A DNA stretch of 64,000 nucleotides, taken from the NCBI GenBank assembly GCA_030848705.1, contig CM061244.1, positions 47,161,190 to 47,225,189 of the forward strand, given 5' to 3'. The position numbers and the translations under genes are program-made. The stretch comes from Heracleum sosnowskyi. Its lineage: Eukaryota > Streptophyta > Magnoliopsida > Apiales > Apiaceae. The notes under the pieces were generated by a model. The model made no database searches. It was not told the origin of the DNA and saw only the letters and a program-made list of their open reading frames with translations. This document shows positions 11,339-21,425 of this stretch, in pieces (the stretch's first letter is position 1; the number at the start of each line of letters is the position of its first letter).

Positions 11339-12711
11339 TAGTAAGATTTGAAAGAAATCAAAGAAACTGATGCAAAAGCTTCTTAAGAGTTTGTGAGTAG
11401 AAAAAGTGTTTGTGAATATGTGTGTGTGAAAAGTTTAGACGTATGTGTGTGTATTGTATAAATATGAAATGCAAAAATTAAAAACTGAACAGTTTTTAAT
11501 CATTAATACACAACTGTCTTACTCCTTTAATTATGTGAGTGGGACACGTGGCACATATGTAATGACTGACAGCAAGTAATTGACAGTTTCCAATGCGCAT
11601 GCGCAGTAAAAACAGCAATAATTACCGCCTGTTACACTTTTCTAGGAAATTAACCTCTCTCCTCTGTTTAAAACATTCTTGAGCAACTGTCCAATCATAC
11701 TCTTTTTAAATTTTCAAAACAAATGTCTTTTCCTCAAAATTATAGTATGTCTGAAACCAACAAAATTTAATTTAATCATCAGAGATTAAAATTAAAGTAC
11801 CTCGGCGTAGAGTACATAATTCATCAGTGTTTACCAATCCTCCTCCTTTAGAAACAAACTCTTTTCACAATCTGTAAAGATGTGAGTATTTGTGTGTGAA
11901 TTAGCAGAGTTTACTGAATATGAATATTTAGACCATCTCAAAGTGCATAAAATCCACGAACTAAAGTAATAAAAACTGGTTGCCTAAACTCTCATGTATT
12001 ACAAAAATATCTGATTTTTATATCTAAACTCTGTATACTGATATCCTTTCATTTGGATATATCTTTTATTTTTCACCCCCTTTATGATTTTTTTTTATTT
12101 TTTTTTATATTTTTCCAGTAATCAGTGGTTGACACTAGTCACCAAAAATCAAAGATTTTAGCCCTTATTTCATACAATAAGTTCCTGGATCTTCCTAGGC
12201 ACAACATGATCTCAAAGGAATTTGTGCTCTTTTTGGCATCTTTTGATTTGAGGGTGAATTATTTACAATTAATAATCAGAGTTTAGACTTTTCATCAGTT
12301 AATGCAATTAATTTATGAGAGAAAATGCAAACAGCTAATACAAACTCAGTGTATAGGATCAATAAACTAAGAGATACTATAAATATAGAGACAGTATCAT
12401 GCTGTGTAAAATTTCTGTACATTCTGTAATCAGAATTTATAATACTTAGAAGGATTCATGATTACTTACTGAAAATCATGCTTCATACATTTTTCTTCAT
12501 CGGTCAATATGTTTCAGACAATATTACAATCAGAGTATAGCATTAGACTGTAACTATCAGAGTATGACCAACACTTTTATGACTAACAGAGTTTAACATC
12601 AGAGTTTACGTTCAGAGTTTAGTACACTGGTACTCATAACAGTTAATACATGCAAGGAATCATGAGCATTAAAAATCAAACATGTATAGTTTTTGAGTCT
12701 AACCCGTATCT
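11339..12711 (-). other. Non-coding spacer between pol and env-like ORF
   Basis: About 1.4 kb without a convincing ORF. It carries several CAGAGTTT copies (near 12279 and 12594-12620) and their complement near 12010, long T runs near 12090, and the TATA-like site just before the env-like gene. Confidence 0.7.
11456..11464 (-). promoter_or_regulatory. Candidate internal promoter for env-like ORF
   Basis: Minus-strand TATTTATAC, 118 bases before the env-like ATG. It is followed by a leader with CT-rich stretches. The second Sirevirus has TATTTAAG 111 bases before its own env-like ATG. Inferred from position and composition only. Confidence 0.4.
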
Positions 12712-15700
12712 CTAGTCAAAACCAGAGATCATTCCAAGTTCATTTACCAATCTTGTAAAAGTAGCTTCACTCAAAGGTTTGGTGAAGATATCTGCAAGTT
12801 GTTGGTCTGTAGACACAAAATGAAGCTCAATATCTCCTTCTTCCACATGTTCCCTGATAAAATGATACCTTATGCTGATGTGCTTGGTCATGGAATGCTG
12901 TACTGGGTTACCTGTCATAGCAATAGCACTTTGGTTATCACAGTAAATAGGTATTTTAGAGTACCTTAACCCATAATCCAGCAACTGATTCTTCATCCAC
13001 AGAATCTGTGTACAACAGCTACCAGCAGCTATATACTCTGCTTCTGCAGTGGATGTGGAAATTGATTTCTGTTTCTTGCTATACCAAGAGACCAATCTAT
13101 CACCTAAGAATTGACAGCTTCCACTTGTACTTTTTCTGTCTATCTTACAGCCTGCAAAATCTGCATCAGAGTAACCAATTAGCTTAAACTCTGATTCTCT
13201 AGGATACCACAAACCCAAGGTTATGGTTCCTTTGAGATATTTGAAAATCCTTTTTACAGCTGTTAGATGAGGCTCTCTGGGATCTGCTTGAAATCTTGCA
13301 CAAAGACATGTGGCATACATGATATCAGGTCTACTTGCTGTGAGATACAGAAGAGACCCTATCATGCCTCTATAGGTTGTCATATCCACTGTAGCCCCTG
13401 TGTCTTTGTCTAGCTTTGTTGCTGTAGCCATGGGAGTTGTAGCAGATGAACTATCAAGCATACCAAATTTCTTTAGAAGATTTCTGGTATACTTTGCTTG
13501 ATTGATAAAAATCCCATCATCTGTTTGCTTGACCTGTAAGCCTAGAAAATAACTAAGCTCTCCCATCATGCTCATTTGGTACCTGGACTGCATAAGCTTT
13601 GCAAACTTTTTACAAAGTTTGTCATTAGTAGATCCAAAAATAATATCATCTACATAAATTTGAACTAAAAGCAAATCATCACCAGAATTAAAATAAAACA
13701 AAGTTTTATCAATTGTACCTCTTGTGAACCCACTTTCTAAAAGAAATTGAGCAAGAGTTTCATACCATGCTCTTGGTGCTTGCTTTAGTCCATATAATGC
13801 CTTGTCAAGCTTGTAGACATAATCTGGATGCTTGGAATCTACAAATCCTGGTGGTTGTTCAACAAACACTTCTTCTTCAAGCTTCCCATTGAGAAAAGCA
13901 CTTTTCACATCCATCTGAAAGACTTTAAACTTCTTGTGTGCAGCATAGGCCAGAAATATTCTTATGGCCTCCAATCTTGCAACTGGAGCAAAGGTTTCAT
14001 CATAGTCAATTCCTTCCTGTTGTGAATAACCTTTAGCCACAAGTCTAGCCCTGTTTCTTGTAATCACACCTTCACTGTCAGTCTTGTTTCTGAAAACCCA
14101 CTTTGTACCTACAATTGATCTATTCTTTGGTCTAGGTACAAGTGTCCAGACTTCATTTCTTTCAAATTCATTTAACTCTTCTTGCATTACTGTTATCCAG
14201 TTTGCATCTTGAAGAGATTCTGCCACTTTCTTTGGTTCTGTTTGAGACAAGAAAGCATGATACAGACACTCATTATTTGTTGCACTTCTAGTTCTCACAC
14301 TAGCATCAGGATCTCCAATTATGAGATCAGGTGTGTGTGCCTGTGTCCACTTTCTTGCTGTTGGTAAGTGGTTTCTTGCATTATTATTTGATCCTCCCCC
14401 TTGATCCATGCTTTCCTGATTCATATGTTGACTTTCTGCAGCATTTGAGGCTCCCCCTGAATTGGATGACTCAGAGTTTAAACTGTCAGAGTTTGAATCA
14501 GTTTCCTCAACTGACTCACTTGCTGTGTCTTGTTGAGCTTCTTCACGCTCCCCCTCAACTGGTTCTCTATTTTGTTCAATTTGAGAATTTCCGGTTTCTC
14601 CAGTATTTACCAGTAGAGGTTCAGAGTATGCTTCGTCAGAGTTTGTCAGAACCGCTTCATCAGAGTTTGTCGGTACTGCTTCATCAGAGTTTACATCATC
14701 AGAGAATAAACCTTCATTATCAAAACGCAGTTGATCATATTCATCTAAGTCATCAAGTCCAGTTATTTTCTTGTCATCAAATGACACATGTATGGATTCC
14801 ATGATCACTTTAGTTCTCAGATTGTAAACTCTGAATGCTTTTGTTGACAGTGGATAGCCAACAAAGATTCCTTCATCAGCTTTTAACTCGAACTTAGTCA
14901 ACTGTTCAGGATGAGTCTTCAACACAAAGCATTTGCATCCAAATATATGAAAATATTTCAAATTTGGCTTCTTATTTTTCACCATCTCATATGGTGTTTT
15001 CCCATGCTTGTTGATCAGTGTAGCATTTTGAGTAAAACAAGCAATTTGAACAGCTTCTGCCCAGAAATAAGTTGGCAATTTTGCTTCATCAAGCATAGTT
15101 CTGGCTGCTTCAATTAAAGTTCTGTTCTTTCTTTCAACTACACCATTTTGCTATGGAGTTCCAGGTGCAGAAAATTCTTGTTTCACTCCTCTTTCCTTGC
15201 AGAAAGCTTCCATGATTGAGTTCCATTATCACTTCTTATAATTTTGACTTTGTGCTGTGATCCTTTGTCCAGTAGATTTACATGATCCATCAGAGTTTGA
15301 GCAGTTTCATCCTTCTTTGATAAGAAATACACCCATGTATACCTAGTATATTCATCAACAATTACTAGAGCATATTTCTTTCTGCCCATATACATCACAT
15401 TCACTGGTCCAAAGAGATCAACATGTAGAAGATGATAAGGTTCCACTACTGAAGATTCAGATTTGCTCTTGAAAGATGATTTCCTTTGCTTGGCCTTTTG
15501 ACAAGAATCACATAGGCCATCTAAGCTAAGTATTGACTTGGGAAGTCCCCTTACAAGATCCTTTCTTATTAGCTCATTAATGTTGTTCAAATTGAGATGA
15601 GAGAGCTTCTTATGCCAGTTCCAACTCTCTTCATTTGACATTCTTGCAGTCAGACACACTGTTTTTCCATTAGAGTTTGTTACCAAACTTGCTTCATAAA

Positions 15701-16037
15701 TGTTGTTGTGCCTGTGTCCAACTAGAACAACTTTTCCAGTAGATTTACTGATAACTTCACAGTGTTCAGTATGAAAATCTACATGGTTTCCTCTATCACA
15801 GATTTGACTCACAGATAGCAGATTATGCTTGAGTCCTGAGACTAGAGCTACATTTGTTATGATGACACTTCCAAGATTTATATTGCCATATCCCAGAGTA
15901 AGTCCTATGTTGCCATCTCCATAGGATACTTTTGGGCCAGCCTTCTCCTCAAAATCTGATAGCAGGGCTTTATTTCCAGTCATGTGTCCTGAGCATCCAC
16001 TGTCCAAGATAAGGGTGCTCTCTCTTATGCCCTGCAA
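12712..16037 (-). pseudogene. pol: pol of first Sirevirus (PR-IN-RT-RH), broken
   Basis: Two open segments form one gene. The first (15183-16037) holds the protease motif LDSGCSGHMTG, the integrase zinc region (WHKKLSH, CDSCQ) and the catalytic HVDLFGP and RSDNGT. The second (12712-15096) holds the end of integrase (the E and ERKN lie just upstream of it), an acidic Ser-rich linker, RT with YVDDIIFGS (near 13640), and RNase H ending near ADIFTKPL. Lesions: a frameshift near 15218-15223, best explained by a 13-base deletion between two AACT repeats, and a CAG to TAG stop at 15151-15153. No ATG opens the gene. Its frame is closed by TGA at 16038-16040 and begins TTG CAG GGC after the gag stop, so expression would need splicing or another route. 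Confidence 0.92.
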
Positions 16038-16047
16038 TCACAACCAA

Positions 16048-18375
16048 TTATACAGAGTTAGTTTTAAGGATCCAGACTTGCTTGGATCCTTTGGCTTTCT
16101 TAACATTGTTAGCTTTTGCAGCGGAATCATTATCAACAGAGTTTAAACTAACATTGTCAGACTTTACACTTGCAGAGTTTGCCCTAACCCATTTTAAGTT
16201 GGGTTTTAGCTCATAATAGTTATGATAAATAACATGATAACTCTTACAAGTATAAATAGAATGCCAAGTGCTCCCACAGTGTGTGCATAAAGTCTGTGGT
16301 TTAACCCTTACATAATCATTCTTTACTCCTGATGTAGAAGGTAAAGAATTAATATCTTTGTTCTTATTGCAAAATCTAGCAAGATGGTTAGAACTACCAC
16401 AGTTATAACATGTTTTCCTTGGAGCAGCAACAGTAGGCAAATGATTATTTCTTTTATTTATGCCTATCTTTCCATTCCTATTCTTCTTGGACCCTTTTGG
16501 TTTCATGGCAGACTTTACCTCTTTGAGCTTATGATTGAACTGTTTTCCTGTCATTAAACCAACATTAACCTGTTTTTCACAGACTTTTACTGGTTTTCTA
16601 ACAGCTTCTATTTCCATAAGATTTTCTGTTATAATATTTTCCTGTCTTTCACAGGTTTCATCTGATTCCATATCAGCTTCTCTTACTACAACAGATTTTA
16701 ACTTAGTGGACTCTGGAACAAATTTCACAGGTTTAAGTTGTGGTTTAACCTTAACCTTGTCTTTAAACCTAAGTTCATCATTTTCATAATAGCCTAAACC
16801 TACAGAATCTGTCTGAAACACTTGATGAGTGTCTCTTCCAGAGTTTGTCCAAGTCTTGATTATTTTTCTTTCTTTTTCTAGATCAGATTCTAGTTGCCTA
16901 TATCTTTTGAGCAACTCCTGTTCAACATAAACAGCATCATCTCTTTCTTTTTGAATCTGCTTCATATTTTCAAGTTCTCCTTCAAGAAACTTGTTTCTAT
17001 CTTTAAGGCTAAGATTCTCAGATTTAATTCTTTCATTCTCTAAAGTCTGATCCCTATAACTAACATGTACGCTTTTCAGATATACTCTTAATTCAGATAT
17101 ATTATCAGTATCATAAGCATAAGTAGTTAGGGGTACCATATTTTCAGATGATTCAGTCTCATCTTTGACAGTTGCCATAAGAGCATAATTTACTCCATCA
17201 TCAGAGTCTGAAGTATCTGCCCAGTCTTTGCCTTTAGAGATGAGTGCTTTCTCAGATTTGCATTTCTTGCACTCTGGGGCATAGTGACCCATCTCCTTAC
17301 ACTTGTAGCACTGGATTTCAGATTTATCCTTCTTGCCAGACTTGGTCTCCCTTCCATCAGACTTTCTAAAACCTTTCCTTTCAGAGTTTGAATCTTTCCT
17401 TGAGAATCTCTTTCCTTTCTTGAAGTTCTTGAATCCCATCTTCTTGAAGGTCTTCACCATCAATGCAGCCATTTGCATCATCTGTTCTTCATCATCCTCA
17501 GAGTCAGAAGCTTCATCAGAGTTTGAGTCATCATCAGAGTTTGATGACTCACTTTCAGATTTAATGACTAAAGCTTTTCCCTTGGCTTTCTTCCTTGATG
17601 ATTCCTTCTTGATGGGTTTCTCCTCAACTTTGAGAGCAACAGATTTTGTCTTCTTACTTGATCTTCTGTTTCTTTGTTCTATTTCCAATTCATGAGTTTT
17701 CAGTAACCCATAAATCTCATCAAGTTCAGTTTCAGCAAGTTCATAATTATCTCTTATAGTTGTTGTCTTCAAATCCCATCTTTCAGGTAAAGATAAGAGA
17801 AATTTGTGATTTGATTCTTCAAGATCATATTCTTTATCAACTAGAGATAAATCATTCAGCAGTTTATAGAATCTGTCATATGTCTCAGTCAAGGTTTCAT
17901 TGGTTCTTGAATCAAAGTGCTCATACTCCTGAGTGAGTATTGTTTTCCTGTTCTTCTTTATAGCAGTGGTTCCTTGACACCTGACTTCCAAAGCATCCCA
18001 GATTTCTTTTGAAGTTTTGCAACCAATTACTCTGTTAGACATAACATTATCTAAAGCACTGTGGAGAAGATGTCTAACCTTTGCATCTTTTGCAATTGAT
18101 GAGATGTCCTCAGGAGTCATATCTTTCTTTTCCTTTGGAACAGTCTTTTGTTCTTGACCATCAACAATAGGAGACAATTTAGTCGGCATATGAGGACCAT
18201 CATAGATTCTGTCAAGATATTCTGGATCTGTAGCCTCCAGAAACATGGTCATCTTCACCTTCCAAATTGGATACTCCACTGGCCTGAGAATTGGAACCCT
18301 GATTGTTTCATACCGACTCACAGAATTAGGTTTAACCTGTTCAACCTTGGGAGGAGCTTGATTTTCTTCAGACAT
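16048..18375 (-). CDS. gag: gag of first Sirevirus
   Basis: A 775-codon intact ORF starting ATG 50 bases from the primer binding site. The N-terminal half is a copia-type capsid region (YPIWKVKMTMFLE, the EIWDALE run, and LLSLPERWD). Ser/Asp-rich and Lys-rich stretches follow, then a CCHC knuckle CYKCKEMGHYAPEC (about residue 360), a coiled-coil middle (about 450-520), and two further knuckle-like motifs (CYNCGSSNHLARFC and CTHCGSTWHSIYTC) near 660-720. Long gag proteins with several knuckles are usual in Sireviruses. It builds the virus-like particle and packages RNA. The AACTCTGA motif is often read as Asn-Ser-Asp/Glu here. Confidence 0.92.
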   Translation of the reverse strand: MSEENQAPPKVEQVKPNSVSRYETIRVPILRPVEYPIWKVKMTMFLEATDPEYLDRIYDGPHMPTKLSPIVDGQEQKTVPKEKKDMTPEDISSIAKDAKVRHLLHSALDNVMSNRVIGCKTSKEIWDALEVRCQGTTAIKKNRKTILTQEYEHFDSRTNETLTETYDRFYKLLNDLSLVDKEYDLEESNHKFLLSLPERWDLKTTTIRDNYELAETELDEIYGLLKTHELEIEQRNRRSSKKTKSVALKVEEKPIKKESSRKKAKGKALVIKSESESSNSDDDSNSDEASDSEDDEEQMMQMAALMVKTFKKMGFKNFKKGKRFSRKDSNSERKGFRKSDGRETKSGKKDKSEIQCYKCKEMGHYAPECKKCKSEKALISKGKDWADTSDSDDGVNYALMATVKDETESSENMVPLTTYAYDTDNISELRVYLKSVHVSYRDQTLENERIKSENLSLKDRNKFLEGELENMKQIQKERDDAVYVEQELLKRYRQLESDLEKERKIIKTWTNSGRDTHQVFQTDSVGLGYYENDELRFKDKVKVKPQLKPVKFVPESTKLKSVVVREADMESDETCERQENIITENLMEIEAVRKPVKVCEKQVNVGLMTGKQFNHKLKEVKSAMKPKGSKKNRNGKIGINKRNNHLPTVAAPRKTCYNCGSSNHLARFCNKNKDINSLPSTSGVKNDYVRVKPQTLCTHCGSTWHSIYTCKSYHVIYHNYYELKPNLKWVRANSASVKSDNVSLNSVDNDSAAKANNVKKAKGSKQVWILKTNSV

Positions 18376-18424
18376 GATTATTACTGTGTTTGAATCGTAA
18401 AACTGTATATATTAAACAGCCTTG

Positions 18425-18436
18425 GCTCTGATACCA
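18425..18436 (-). other. Primer binding site, first Sirevirus
   Basis: Minus-strand TGGTATCAGAGC, complementary to the 3' end of plant initiator methionine tRNA, two bases from the 5' LTR. Confidence 0.92.
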
Positions 18437-18438
18437 AT

Positions 18439-18956
18439 TGTTAGGCCGAATACACAATATATAATCAATATATGTATGAGAATAACAATCAAGAACACAA
18501 GTTTGTAAATCAACAAACTGAATTATATTAAATAATTCTCTCTTAGTGATGTTAATGAATCACAAAGAGCTACTAGGTTACAAGAATAATATTTTCAATA
18601 ATCGCATCCCTTCTAGGGATAACCTATCTGTGTTTATATAATACACAGTTACAATTAATCTCTAATTGATACTCCTACAAATTAGCTATACAATTGTAAT
18701 CAATTAGAATTGCTTCAGTCCTCTGTCCAGTCTCCTTAGCTGTATCAATATATTCTGCTTCTTTCCATCTTCAGAATATATTGCTTCTAGAATCTTCATA
18801 ATATGCACCGACAGCTAAATCGACTTTCACCCTGTCAGACTTTAACAAACTCTGACCGGCTTCCATGTAAACTCTGATAAGTACTTCAGACTAAACTCTG
18901 AACAGTACCTGTTACTTAAACACTGATTAAACAAACATCAGCAATTATATCTAACA
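18439..18956 (-). repeat. 5' LTR of first Sirevirus
   Basis: A 518 bp repeat adjoining the primer binding site. Only two substitutions from the other LTR were seen (near 18656 and 18904). Confidence 0.95.
18633..18640 (-). promoter_or_regulatory. TATA box in 5' LTR (first Sirevirus)
   Basis: Minus-strand TATATAAA, about 320 bases into the LTR and also present in the 3' LTR. It is the likely start region of the genomic transcript. Confidence 0.6.
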
Positions 18957-18961
18957 CATTG
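18957..18961. repeat. Target site duplication CATTG, right
   Basis: Equals 7029-7033. It is the right flank of the copia element within the interrupted protease reading frame. Confidence 0.92.
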
Positions 18962-20230
18962 CAATTTATCAAGGAATCTTTCAGATATAAAAGATCTAGT
19001 TGCTCCAAAATCAATTAACACTTTAGCTTTAACAGAATTCACAGGAAGCGTACCTGCTACCACATCTCTGTCCTGAACTGCTTCATTGATTGACATATTA
19101 AAAGTTCTTGCTCGAGGTTGAGATGACTGTGACCGTGTTGGCGGTGCAGTGAGCCTAAGTACATTAGCAGATTGGACCGGTTCCTTACATTCCCGCACAA
19201 AATGTCCCGCTTTTCCACACTTGAAACATGTTAGTCCTCCTGGCTTCGAACTTGGACATCCATCAGCATAGTGTCCCTTCTTGTTGCATTTAAAACATGT
19301 GATGTTCAACTTGTTACAGATTCCCGAATGTCTTTTACCACACGTCTTGCACTCTGGTATAGTCGGCTTTCCCGTGATAGTTGGCGGCTTTCCTCCTTGA
19401 GGTTTCTTGTCTGAACTTCCAAATCCACTCCTCTGTTTCTGAAAATTCCTATCTCCTCCTGATTGATTTCCAAACCTTTTCCTATTCTGAGAACTTCCTT
19501 GTCCTTCATCACCTTGGCTTCTTTCAGATCCTCCAAACTTTCGTTTCTTTCCAAATTTCTCCTTTTGAACTAATTCGCTTTCGCCCTCAATGATCATCGC
19601 TTTCTGTACTACCGCAGTATAATTTCTCAACTCAAAAGCTGCAACTCTACTCCTTAACCATGGCTTTAATCCGTGTTGAAACTTTCTAGCCTTACTGACA
19701 TCATCTCCTACGTACCTAGGTGCAAATCTTGCCAATTCAGTAAATTTGGCTTCGTAATCTGCCACACTCATCCCTTCTTGCCTTAATTCTAAGAACTGAA
19801 CTTCCAACTGATCTTGTAGGTACCTTGGTAAATACTTTTCCTGAAATATTTCCGTAAATCTTTGCCAAGTAATTTCTCCTTCTCCTAGCTTCACAGATTC
19901 CCACCAAAAATTAGCTTCTGCCTTCAAGTAGTAACTAGCAAATTCAGTTTTCTGATCTTCCCCAACCTTAACAAAAGTTTTCTCAATGTCGATTAACCAT
20001 GATTTCGCCTCAACAGGGTTTAGAGTACCTTTGAATTCAGGTGGGTGGACAGCTTGAAATGATTTAAAGGTTGTCAAAGGTTGAACATTTCGTGGTTGTT
20101 GTTGAGTCAAGGCAGCAGTTTGTTGTTGGAGTAATTGAAGTATCTGAGTTATAGTTGGGTTTACCGGGTTCTGGGCCTCGGTATCAGTTGTCTGTTGAGT
20201 AGAAGCAATAGTCTTTTTCTTAGGTGGCAT
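18957..20230 (-). pseudogene. gag: gag and protease start of Tekay-type element
   Basis: Starts at ATG 20230 (MPPKKK); the frame is open upstream to 20284 but the adjacent basic start fits other plant gypsy gags. Contains the retrotransposon gag domain (about residues 60-230, with PPEFKG, EANFWWESV, VADYEAKF), a basic linker, and cysteine motifs CKTCGKRHSGIC, CFKCNKKGHYADGC and CFKCGKAGHFVREC (about 300-365). The protease follows, but its active site reads DFGA in place of the usual DSGA, a likely Ser to Phe change. The frame is then cut by the copia insertion. The rest of protease resumes at 7033 on the far side. Confidence 0.93.
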
Positions 20231-20690
20231 TTTTCTGATAAGAGATAAGCAATTTATGAAACAATATGCATATATATACCACAATGTAAACTCTTTTTGA
20301 AAACGTTTATAAAACTGTATGCAACATAAGAAAATTTAAAACTTTTAGCCATATTGTTAGATAACTTGCTTGTCTCCGTAACAGGGTAAACAGGGTAATC
20401 ATAGGTATTATAGGATCAGGTTAACAATAAATGGTATAACAGTTTAAAGCAAGGTATAAGAAAAGTACGTGCATAATGTAAAGATATGAGTCAGGTACAA
20501 TAGATGACAGGGTACATGATCACCCCATAAAGTCATAGCAGAGCCAATGTCAAAGCAGATAATATAATACTGTCTACTAGTACTAGGAAAACGGGAAAAC
20601 ATCCTAACAACTAGTAGTCATCCATGCAAATAATCAATACTAAAACCAATGGGCTCTAACAGATGTCCCACTCTCAGAATCCAACCATCT

Positions 20691-21197
20691 CTAGTCTCGT
20701 CCACCACGAACAGCTCTCAGCTCACACAACATCCAACTAACAATCCTAGTCACTCTCCTGGCCTCCTCTAAAGCATCAACAGTAACGGGTCCCTCAGCTA
20801 GGCGCTTTCGCGCAGTCTCCTCTACAGTACGAATCCTATCTTCCCACTCCGCCTCAGTAACATCAACACGACGGTCTGCCTCATCAGACATCTGGTCTAC
20901 AAGGGCCTGAAGCTCGGCATTCTGTCCGGAAAGGGTCTCTAGGTCTCTAGCAAGGTCTACATGTGCATGAAGAAACATAGGTGCAGGACCTCCCATGACC
21001 GAAACACGAGAATCAATAGATGCGGCTCTCCAAGGGATAGTAGTCTGAACAGGTACAGGTGCAAATGGTAGCTCAACGGGCTGAACACTAGGACTACCTA
21101 TCTCCACTGGATCCTCCTCATGATCAGACAAAGTATGCATAGGGTCAGATGATGTGATAGATGGGTGAGGGGGTGTATCTCCACCACTAATGTCCAT
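20691..21197 (-). CDS. Pre-gag ORF of Tekay-type element, unknown function
   Basis: A 168-codon ATG-started ORF between the primer binding site and gag. The N-terminal 60 residues are acidic and Pro/Ser-rich; residues about 85-150 look like a coiled coil (LARDLETLSGQNAEL and a charged run after it). No family was recognised. The other Tekay-type element has a counterpart at 57247-57949 with the same layout: acidic/proline start, helical charged half, and about 400-460 bases to gag. A possible leader intron (21201-21282) ends three bases before its ATG. This supports a real gene, but only two copies are compared. Confidence 0.55.
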   Translation of the reverse strand: MDISGGDTPPHPSITSSDPMHTLSDHEEDPVEIGSPSVQPVELPFAPVPVQTTIPWRAASIDSRVSVMGGPAPMFLHAHVDLARDLETLSGQNAELQALVDQMSDEADRRVDVTEAEWEDRIRTVEETARKRLAEGPVTVDALEEARRVTRIVSWMLCELRAVRGGRD

Positions 21198-21200
21198 CTC

Positions 21201-21282
21201 CTACGATAACAATATCGATATAGATACTTATATAATAACAGGTTATCTTAATTCTAAAACTCAACTTAAAGGAAGTACTTAC
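21201..21282 (-). other. Candidate leader intron before pre-gag ORF
   Basis: On the minus strand a strong donor GTAAGTAC begins at 21282, and an acceptor TTATCGTAG ends at 21201, giving 82 bases, a normal size for a plant intron. It ends three bases upstream of the pre-gag ATG. A similar acceptor-like TTATTGTGTAG precedes the matching ORF in the other Tekay element (near 57246), where I found no clear donor. Confidence 0.35.
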
Positions 21283-21413
21283 GCCTACCGTGGCTACTTA
21301 ACATCTATCAATCTAATATCCTAACAGATTCCTACTCCTTTCATAACTATCTTAATCATCTTTTATTAATAGGGATCCTAATACTGGCTTGTTTCAGTGA
21401 CCAAAAACTGACC

Positions 21414-21425
21414 GCTCTGATACCA
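21414..21425 (-). other. Primer binding site, Tekay-type element
   Basis: Minus-strand TGGTATCAGAGC, complementary to initiator methionine tRNA, three bases from the 5' LTR. Confidence 0.92.

Larger units (their letters stand above)
7034..18956 (-). mobile_element. Sirevirus-type Ty1/copia element with env-like ORF
   Basis: A complete 11.9 kb copia element in reverse orientation, inserted in the protease gene of the Tekay-type element. LTRs of 518 bp (7034-7551 and 18439-18956) start TGTTAGG and end AACA in the plus-strand reading. CATTG duplications (7029-7033 and 18957-18961) flank it. The LTRs differ at two positions by eye, about 99.6% identity, so it is a recent insertion. Order in element direction: gag, protease-integrase-RT-RNase H, a 1.4 kb spacer, a long env-like ORF, polypurine tract. 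The long gag with several zinc knuckles, the integrase-before-RT order and the env-like ORF fit the Sirevirus lineage. Pol carries a frameshift and a stop. Confidence 0.95.

Noticed and set aside
14331..14804. 157-codon plus-strand ORF over the Sirevirus pol linker
   Set aside because: Antisense of the Ser/Asn/Glu-rich linker; composition explains the open frame.
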